Part shown: positions 5,588 to 9,331 of the stretch, in pieces
Position numbering within the stretch: the first letter of the stretch is position 1
How the letters are laid out: each line of letters begins with the position of its first letter
Origin: an uncultured Bacilli bacterium
GTDB taxonomy: Bacteria; Bacillota_I; Bacilli_A; RF39; UBA660
DNA: 9,331 bases
Direction: 5' to 3'
Assembly (NCBI GenBank): GCA_947586295.1
Contig: CANPXQ010000029.1
Span: 1 to 9,331 of the forward strand
Notes under the pieces: generated by a model
The model's input: the letters and a program-made list of their open reading frames with translations, nothing else
The model's database searches: none
What the model was told of the DNA's origin: nothing
Made by a program: the position numbers and the translations under genes

Positions 5588-5684
5588 TCACCAATTCACT
5601 AAAGAAGGCGAATTGGTGCTAGTATCACACTAGTCAACCCCTTTTTATTCTTTAAGGAGCTACGTAAGTAGCTCCAATTTTTTT
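5588..5684 (+). ncRNA. RNA B: free-standing structured small RNA upstream of recG (unrecognised)
   Basis: About 97 nt between a sigma-A promoter and a strong terminator, convergent with the ytxH operon. The 5' end forms CACCAATTC (5589-5597) with GAATTGGTG (5610-5618), a perfect 9-bp stem with a 12-nt loop containing AAAGAAGG. CTAGT (5619-5623) with ACTAG (5629-5633) makes a second small hairpin. Then comes a single-stranded pyrimidine tract CAACCCCTTTTTATTCTTT and the terminator hairpin. UAAAGAA in the first loop (5600-5606) is exactly complementary to UUCUUUA in the tract (5648-5654), a possible 7-bp pseudoknot. No start codon with a ribosome binding site opens a useful frame. I do not recognise the family. 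The exposed CCCC tract suggests pairing with G-rich ribosome binding sites, which is inference only. Confidence 0.74.
5656..5684 (+). terminator. Intrinsic terminator of RNA B
   Basis: GGAGCTAC (5656-5663) and GTAGCTCC (5668-5675) form a perfect 8-bp stem with a GTAA tetraloop, followed by AA and seven T (5678-5684). Confidence 0.94.
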
Positions 5685-5690
5685 ATTAAC

Positions 5691-5728
5691 AAAATTAAAA
5701 ACTACACCAATTAAATATCGATGTAGTT
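5691..5728 (-). terminator. Intrinsic terminator of the trmB-ytxH operon
   Basis: The minus strand reads AACTACATC (5728-5720), an 11-nt loop, and GGTGTAGTT (5708-5700): a 9-bp stem with one G-U pair, followed by a T-rich tract (TTTTAATTTT). It lies 14 nt after the ytxH stop and abuts the convergent RNA B terminator. Confidence 0.82.
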
Positions 5729-5742
5729 ATAATTATACTTTT

Positions 5743-6177
5743 TTATTTTGCTTTTTTTAAATTTTTCTTAGTAGGAGCATCTTTTGCTTCTAATTTTTTT
5801 ATTATCGCTTTTAAGCTTTTAATTGTGCTTGTTTTTACATCCTTAGCCATTTGTTCCAATTTTGGTTTAGCAGAATCAACTGCCATATTTACTAAATCTC
5901 CCGTTTTTTCTTCAATTAATTTTGCTTTTTCTTTAGCAATTTCTAAAACCTTTTCTTTATCTAAATCCTTAAGTAAAGCCTCAATTTCATCAACTTTCGC
6001 TAAAATATTATTTTTTACTTCATCAACATCAATTTCTTTAGTTTTTTTAATTAATTCATCAACTTTTTGTTTTAACTCTTTTCTAGTATCTTCACCTTTT
6101 TTAGGGGCAAATAAAATTCCTAAACCAGCACCTACAGCAGCTCCTGCCATAAATTTAGCAAAACTATGCTTCTTCAT
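5743..6177 (-). CDS. ytxH: YtxH-family envelope/stress protein
   Basis: Encodes 144 residues. The N-terminus (KFMAGAAVGAGLGILFAPKKGEDTRKELKQK) is the YtxH-family pattern: a Gly/Ala-rich hydrophobic segment at about 6-24, then APKKGEDTRKEL. The rest is Lys/Glu-rich, predicted to be long helix or coiled coil, and ends in a basic tail (KKNLKKAK). Family proteins are small membrane-associated factors of unclear mechanism; in Bacillus, ytxG and ytxH are adjacent and general-stress induced. Here it overlaps the upstream ytxG-like gene by 14 bp. Its AGGAGG lies 9 nt before the ATG, inside that gene, indicating translational coupling. It is the last gene before the operon terminator. The precise role is unknown. 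Confidence 0.85.
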   Translation of the reverse strand: MKKHSFAKFMAGAAVGAGLGILFAPKKGEDTRKELKQKVDELIKKTKEIDVDEVKNNILAKVDEIEALLKDLDKEKVLEIAKEKAKLIEEKTGDLVNMAVDSAKPKLEQMAKDVKTSTIKSLKAIIKKLEAKDAPTKKNLKKAK

Positions 6178-6463
6178 CTAAATCTTCCTCCTTATTTATT
6201 TTTTTCTTAGGCCACAATTTTTTAAACGTATTTATTACGAAGTCAATAACTTTATCCGTTATTCCACTAATTTTATCTGTTGTATAATCAATTAGGTTAA
6301 ATACCGAATTTAATGATTCAACTTTAGCATTAACACTATCTACAATCTTTTCTACTTTTGTCATTGTTATTATAGTCCTAATTCCTAAAATTATGCCTAC
6401 AATTAATAATATAATTAATAGTATATAGATAATTAAAGGTAAAAAGCTTAACCAAAAATCCAT
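6164..6463 (-). CDS. Small membrane protein, YtxG/DUF948-like
   Basis: Encodes 99 residues. A strongly hydrophobic segment at about 4-30 (FLPLIIYILLIILLIVGIIL) is followed by an amphipathic helical stretch with the VEKIVDSVNAKVESLNSVFN pattern and a charged tail (KKKINKEEDLDEEA). The single N-terminal membrane segment with spaced V/L heptads matches DUF948/YtxG proteins, and its position directly before ytxH supports that. It is shorter than some homologues. Its ATG shares one base with the TAA of the upstream gene (TAATG), so translation is coupled, and it overlaps ytxH by 14 bp. It probably works with YtxH at the membrane. This is inferred from context and not shown by a catalytic motif. 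Confidence 0.78.
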   Translation of the reverse strand: MDFWLSFLPLIIYILLIILLIVGIILGIRTIITMTKVEKIVDSVNAKVESLNSVFNLIDYTTDKISGITDKVIDFVINTFKKLWPKKKINKEEDLDEEA

Positions 6464-7377
6464 TATTCACCGTCCTCCCTTTCATCATACATAGAATCAA
6501 TTAAATCAAATAAATCGCTTTCCGTTGTCGTATCCATTTTAGCATCTTGAACTTTTTCTTCTTCTATCTTTTCTTCTTTTTCATAACTATCAGCTTCAGT
6601 TTCATTTACTTCCGCGTTATCTAAATCTAATTCATCTTCAATCTCTTCATATTTTATGCGAGATTCCTCATCTGGAGACATTTCATTATCTAAATCTACT
6701 TTAATAATTTCATCAGTTGTATCTTCTAATAAATCTTCAATTGTTTTATCTTTCTTTTCTTTTTCTTCTTCAGCTTCTTCATATTTGACTGTTACTGTTT
6801 CTTCTTCAAAATAATTTACTTTTCCTTCTTTTTTTTCTTCTTCTTTTTCAAAAGCCTTTTTTCGTACTTTATCAATATCTAAAGCTTCTTCTTCCCCTTT
6901 ACTTTTTATATCTTCAATATGATAATCTTCATTTAAAATGCCATATACTGGAGAAATAATTGGCGAAGGTTTAAATTTTTTTCTTTCTACCGTTTCTCTT
7001 ATTTCTGTTTTTTCATAACGACCATAATCAGACCTTTTTTCAACTTTCTTTTTTCTTTCATATTCAATTACATTAGCACTCTTAGTCTTAGGCTTAACTA
7101 AATAATTAGAAAATTCTTCTTCATCAAAATCTAAAAAAGGGGAACTTTTTTCATTATGATATAAATCTCTTTCTCCTAAAAAGTCTTCACTTAATTCTTC
7201 CTTAGGCTTTGTAAAAGGCACTTTCTTTTCTTCTTTAACTTCCTTTACTTCTTTTACTTCTTCTTTTTCAATCTTAACAGGTTCTTTTACAACTGTCTTT
7301 TTTTCTTCAGGTATAACTTCTTCTTCTACATCTTCTTCTTCGAATAAAATATCTTTAAGTTTTCCAAACAATCCCAT
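6463..7377 (-). CDS. Highly charged, mostly disordered protein with conserved-looking short motifs
   Basis: Encodes 304 residues dominated by Glu, Lys and Asp. Three patches stand out from the charged background: an amphipathic N-terminus MGLFGKLKDILFEEE (1-15), a Pro-rich central motif FKPSPIISPVYGIL (135-148), and a C-terminal helix SDLFDLIDSMYDE (287-299). The VKEVKEVKEEKK repeats (41-52) are low complexity. No signal peptide or membrane segment is seen, so it is presumably cytoplasmic, perhaps membrane-peripheral through its N-terminus. Its ATG has AAGGTGA upstream. Its stop overlaps the ytxG-like start (TAATG), linking it to two small membrane proteins. The MGLFGKLK start recalls the membrane-targeting helix of SepF, but the SepF fold is not evident. 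I do not know its function; the central motif seems to recur in Erysipelotrichales/Mollicutes-type proteins, from memory. Confidence 0.85.
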   Translation of the reverse strand: MGLFGKLKDILFEEEDVEEEVIPEEKKTVVKEPVKIEKEEVKEVKEVKEEKKVPFTKPKEELSEDFLGERDLYHNEKSSPFLDFDEEEFSNYLVKPKTKSANVIEYERKKKVEKRSDYGRYEKTEIRETVERKKFKPSPIISPVYGILNEDYHIEDIKSKGEEEALDIDKVRKKAFEKEEEKKEGKVNYFEEETVTVKYEEAEEEKEKKDKTIEDLLEDTTDEIIKVDLDNEMSPDEESRIKYEEIEDELDLDNAEVNETEADSYEKEEKIEEEKVQDAKMDTTTESDLFDLIDSMYDEREDGE

Positions 7378-7390
7378 TTATTTCACCTTC

Positions 7391-8026
7391 CTAGTTTAAC
7401 AAATCTGTATCTGGCAAATATTCTGAATCTTCATCAATTTCTTCTTTCATTTGTAAATATGTACTATCACTACTGGTAGTATTGAAAATGTTAAACTCTT
7501 CTTCTGTAAAATCTAAAATATCATTCAAAAATAAATTAGCGATGATTTCATCATTATATTCAACACTTTTTAAAATACTTATACTAGTAAGTAGAGCTTC
7601 ATTTATCTTATCTCTATCTACCATTACTTCTATTTTAGCATAATTATACATAATTTCAATCAAATATTTTTCATTTTCTTGTTTATTTATTTCTACATAT
7701 CCATATTTATTATTGATATTTAAAGTCTTTGAATAAAAACTATCTTTATTTTCATTATAGGATTTAACTATTTTTTCTTTATAACTTAAAGCATCTACAT
7801 ATAGATAATACTTACTATACTCACTCACAATAATTTCATTAAACAAAGTACTATCCTCTACTTGCATTGACCTTGGTAAATAATATTTATATCCCGATCT
7901 ATAAATATTAGTTTTATGCCCATAAGTATTAAAATTTTGCAGTATATCATTGAATGACAAATTTTTAACATTACTACATCCGGATATCATAAATATAAAA
8001 ATAGTTACCAAAATTATTTTTTTCAT
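7391..8026 (-). CDS. Predicted lipoprotein of unknown function
   Basis: Encodes 211 residues. The N-terminus MKKIILVTIFIFMISGC is a lipoprotein signal peptide with lipobox ISG-C, giving lipidation at Cys17 and anchoring at the outer face of the membrane. The mature part has a mixed alpha/beta composition, rich in Tyr, Asn, Ile and Lys. An example is YRSGYKYYLPRSMQVEDSTL near residue 42, and an acidic tail follows (EEIDEDSEYLPDTDLLN). I recognise no family. The ATG at 8026 has GGTGG 5 nt upstream. It lies 33 nt after trmB and 13 nt before the charged-protein gene, so it is in the same operon and plausibly a surface partner of the membrane proteins that follow. Confidence 0.83.
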   Translation of the reverse strand: MKKIILVTIFIFMISGCSNVKNLSFNDILQNFNTYGHKTNIYRSGYKYYLPRSMQVEDSTLFNEIIVSEYSKYYLYVDALSYKEKIVKSYNENKDSFYSKTLNINNKYGYVEINKQENEKYLIEIMYNYAKIEVMVDRDKINEALLTSISILKSVEYNDEIIANLFLNDILDFTEEEFNIFNTTSSDSTYLQMKEEIDEDSEYLPDTDLLN

Positions 8027-8037
8027 TTAATCCACCA

Positions 8038-8049
8038 ATTATAATTATA
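8038..8049 (-). promoter_or_regulatory. Possible internal promoter upstream of the lipoprotein gene
   Basis: Two adjacent TATAAT hexamers on the minus strand (8049-8044 and 8043-8038) lie 12-18 nt before the lipoprotein ATG. No convincing -35 box is found at 16-18 nt, and the region is AT-rich. It is too close to the start for much leader, so this is weak. Confidence 0.25.
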
Positions 8050-8059
8050 TCAAAAAAAA

Positions 8060-8659
8060 TTATTTTTTTATAGCTTTTAAATAATTTATTTTAATTCCTT
8101 TATCCCGAAATTTTTCTTCATATTCGCTCATTACATCAACTGAAGTATTTAATTTGTAATCATAACTTAATTCTTTTATAGTATAACCATATTCTTGTAA
8201 ACTTTCCAAACTAAACTTAAATAAATCTAAGTTATCGGTTTTTTGAATAATTAGTTTTTCATCTATAAATAATTGTTCATATATTTTTAAATAATCTATC
8301 GAAGTAAGTCTTCTTTTAGAATGTCTTTTTTTAGGCCAAGGATCAGAGAAATTTAAATATATACAAGAAACTTTACCCTTTAAATATTTTTCTAAATCTA
8401 AAGCATCACAAATAATAATTTTTAAATTATCTAATTGGTAAGGTGCAATTTTTTTTATTGCATAACTAGCAACCGAACTATATTTTTCTACACCAATAAA
8501 ATTAATATGGGGATATTTTAAAGCCATTTGTAAAATAAAATTACCTTTACCCATACCTATTTCTAAATGAATAGGATTAGGATTGGAAAAATCAAAATTA
8601 TAAAAAAAGGAACAATTCTTTATTACTTCATCTTTATCTTTAGGATTACGCATCCGCAT
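8060..8659 (-). CDS. trmB: tRNA (guanine-N7-)-methyltransferase
   Basis: Encodes 199 residues, slightly shorter than the usual 210-215. It transfers a methyl group from SAM to N7 of G46 in the tRNA variable loop. Visible motifs: SAM-binding LEIGMGKGNF (32-41), an acidic SAM-ribose contact in GVEK (56-59), the signature NFSDPWPKKRHSKRR (103-117) including the catalytic Asp, TD (141-142), and SEYEEKF (178-184, usually TEYE). The start at 8659 gives MRMRNPKD, matching the MRMR opening common in Bacillota, with AAGGAAG upstream. It is the first gene of the operon and diverges from the plus-strand gene at 8708 across 48 bp. The missing residues appear to be in loops; all key residues are present. 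Confidence 0.96.
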   Translation of the reverse strand: MRMRNPKDKDEVIKNCSFFYNFDFSNPNPIHLEIGMGKGNFILQMALKYPHINFIGVEKYSSVASYAIKKIAPYQLDNLKIIICDALDLEKYLKGKVSCIYLNFSDPWPKKRHSKRRLTSIDYLKIYEQLFIDEKLIIQKTDNLDLFKFSLESLQEYGYTIKELSYDYKLNTSVDVMSEYEEKFRDKGIKINYLKAIKK

Positions 8660-8661
8660 TT

Positions 8662-8691
8662 ATAACACTTCCTTTATCTCAAGCATATAAT
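8662..8691 (+). promoter_or_regulatory. Promoter for the small coiled-coil protein gene
   Basis: TATAAT at 8686-8691 with ATAACA at 8662-8667 (four of six matches to a -35 box, 18-nt spacer). The -10 is embedded in GCATATAAT, which also resembles the sporulation sigma-E -10 (GCATACAnT). The upstream ATA is about two bases further away than the usual sigma-E spacing, so vegetative use cannot be excluded. Confidence 0.5.
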
Positions 8692-8707
8692 GTTATAGGA
8701 GGAAAAA

Positions 8708-9004
8708 ATGAAAAAAACACGTAATTCATTTTTTAGTGAAGGTAATATGTCTTATCAAGGGTATAATCCCAATTTAAATATGGGAATGGGAGTAAACCCC
8801 TATCAAGCTAGTCAATCATTTAATAGTTTTTATGCGGGAAATAATGGAATGATGAATATGACTAATAATGACTTAGAAAGCCGTCTTGCCAAAATTGAAA
8901 GACAAATAAACCGTTTAGAACATCGTATTAGTAAACTAGAATCGACAAGTAATACTATTATCGATGATTATGATACTAATACTACTAATATGTATATGCT
9001 TTAA
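8708..9004 (+). CDS. Small Asn/Met-rich coiled-coil protein, possibly coat- or sporulation-related
   Basis: Encodes 98 residues. Residues 1-52 are low complexity, rich in Asn, Met, Gly, Tyr and Ser (SYQGYNPNLNMGMGVNPYQ). Residues 55-80 are a clear heptad coiled coil (LESRLAKIERQINRLEHRIS). The end is NMYML. There is no signal peptide or membrane segment. AGGAGG lies 5 nt before the ATG at 8708; a second ATG at codon 14 has no better ribosome binding site. The composition resembles small spore-coat or mother-cell proteins. The sigma-E-like -10 and the cse60-like neighbour point the same way, but no family is firmly recognised. It ends at a terminator that converges on the cse60-like gene. Confidence 0.8.
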   Translation: MKKTRNSFFSEGNMSYQGYNPNLNMGMGVNPYQASQSFNSFYAGNNGMMNMTNNDLESRLAKIERQINRLEHRISKLESTSNTIIDDYDTNTTNMYML

Positions 9005-9026
9005 ACTTACTTAATGTAAGTTTTTT
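9003..9026 (+). terminator. Intrinsic terminator of the coiled-coil protein gene
   Basis: AAACTTAC (9003-9010) and GTAAGTTT (9016-9023) form an 8-bp stem with a TTAAT loop, followed by further T residues. The stop codon is part of the stem. On the other strand it lies just after the cse60-like stop, but without a clear T-run there. Confidence 0.85.
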
Positions 9027-9195
9027 AATTATAAATAATCATCGCACTAAAACAATATAATTGTTCTTCTCCACAAACACCAATCGCTACTTGATATTTA
9101 ATATCAATTATATCAAAATCTCCAGAAGAAAGAAAGCTATTAACACTATTTTCCAAATCTTTTTCATGAGCTTCATCAATGACTTTAACTTTCAT
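9025..9195 (-). CDS. cse60: Cse60-like sporulation protein (56 residues)
   Basis: A short gene that is easy to miss. The translation starts MKVKVIDEAHEKDLENSVN and ends YCFSAMIIYN. The opening (KVIDEAHEKDLE), the central DIIDIKYQVA and the closing YCFSAMIIY match the Cse60 family as I recall it, in order and in overall length of about 60. In Bacillus subtilis cse60 is a sigma-E-controlled mother-cell gene of unknown biochemical role. The ATG at 9195 has GTGGTGA upstream. Residues GVCGEEQLYC carry two cysteines. It converges on the coiled-coil protein gene, the stop lying in the T-run of that gene's terminator. Family assignment is from memory of the sequence pattern. Confidence 0.82.
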   Translation of the reverse strand: MKVKVIDEAHEKDLENSVNSFLSSGDFDIIDIKYQVAIGVCGEEQLYCFSAMIIYN

Positions 9196-9212
9196 TTTTA
9201 TTCACCACATTT

Positions 9213-9245
9213 ATTATAATTTAAGCCATAACAAAAAAATGTCGA
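9213..9245 (-). promoter_or_regulatory. Possible promoter of the cse60-like gene
   Basis: The minus strand has a perfect TATAAT (9218-9213) 17 nt before the ATG. The best -35-like hexamer, TCGACA (9245-9240), is 21 nt away, which is too far for a normal sigma-A promoter. The -10 is likely used, the -35 is doubtful, and no sigma-E-type -10 is seen. Confidence 0.35.
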
Positions 9246-9309
9246 ATTAAATTCTTTTGCTGTGTATTAGATATTGGGTGATAAAACAATACAAAAATTA
9301 AAAAAGATA

Positions 9310-9318
9310 TGTTATGAT
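9310..9318 (+). promoter_or_regulatory. Probable extended -10 promoter for a gene beyond the right edge
   Basis: TGTTATGAT (9310-9318) is an extended -10 element. No good -35 lies upstream, which extended -10 promoters can tolerate. The transcript would start near the window end. Nothing else is seen between 9246 and 9309. Confidence 0.4.
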
Positions 9319-9331
9319 ATATATGTTGAAG

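Noticed and set aside
5825..6181. Plus-strand open frame opposite ytxH
   Set aside because: It is a low-complexity Ser/Phe shadow of the Lys/Glu-rich coding strand.
6480..7320. The Glu/Lys-coding tract as a nucleotide repeat array
   Set aside because: The CTTCTT-type repetition reflects Glu/Lys codons (GAA/AAA) and has no consistent unit length.
1..9331. tRNA genes, CRISPR arrays, insertion sequences or phage attachment sites
   Set aside because: No cloverleaf, no regularly spaced repeats, no transposase or integrase and no flanking duplications were seen.

Overview
The window is very AT-rich, densely packed DNA from a low-GC Bacillota, most like an uncultured relative of the Bacilli, Erysipelotrichales or Acholeplasma-type lineages. 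This rests on consensus TTGACA/TATAAT promoters, AGGAGG ribosome binding sites, a Firmicutes-type L10 leader, a ytxG-ytxH pair, a TrmB starting MRMR, and a small protein closely matching the sporulation protein Cse60. The placement is an inference; no rRNA is present. Trp is read from TGG in the codons I checked, and every complete gene ends in TAA or TAG, so the ordinary bacterial code fits and code 4 is not needed.

Left block (1-2206, minus strand): the ribosomal stalk cluster rplK-rplA followed by rplJ-rplL, with rplL cut by the window edge. Two feedback leaders sit here. The rplK leader folds into an element whose arms look like the L1-binding stalk of 23S rRNA. The rplJ leader is a classical L10 leader with an attenuator hairpin and its own consensus promoter, whose -35 box lies inside the last codons of rplA. 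L11 (rplK) carries an unusual acidic tail of about 60 residues.

Middle block (2207-5690): a plus-strand gene for a membrane-anchored extracellular protein with Ig-like DUF5011-type domains, expressed divergently from rplK, and recG on the minus strand. The two gaps flanking recG each hold a complete free-standing transcription unit with no ORF: promoter, structured body of about 100 nt, and intrinsic terminator. These are RNA A (minus strand, 3313-3421) and RNA B (plus strand, about 5588-5684). I recognise neither from memory. Both expose a C-rich ACCCC(C)UUU segment, and RNA A also has mutually exclusive pairings like those of an attenuator. They are the best candidates for undescribed elements here.

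Right block (5691-9331): a compact minus-strand operon reading trmB, a lipoprotein gene, a highly charged protein gene, ytxG-like and ytxH, ending at a terminator. The last genes are coupled by a TAATG junction and a 14-bp overlap, suggesting joint work at the cell envelope. Divergent from trmB is a small Asn/Met-rich coiled-coil protein gene that may be a sporulation or coat-type gene. It converges on a 56-codon cse60-like gene. The right edge ends in a probable promoter for a gene outside the window.
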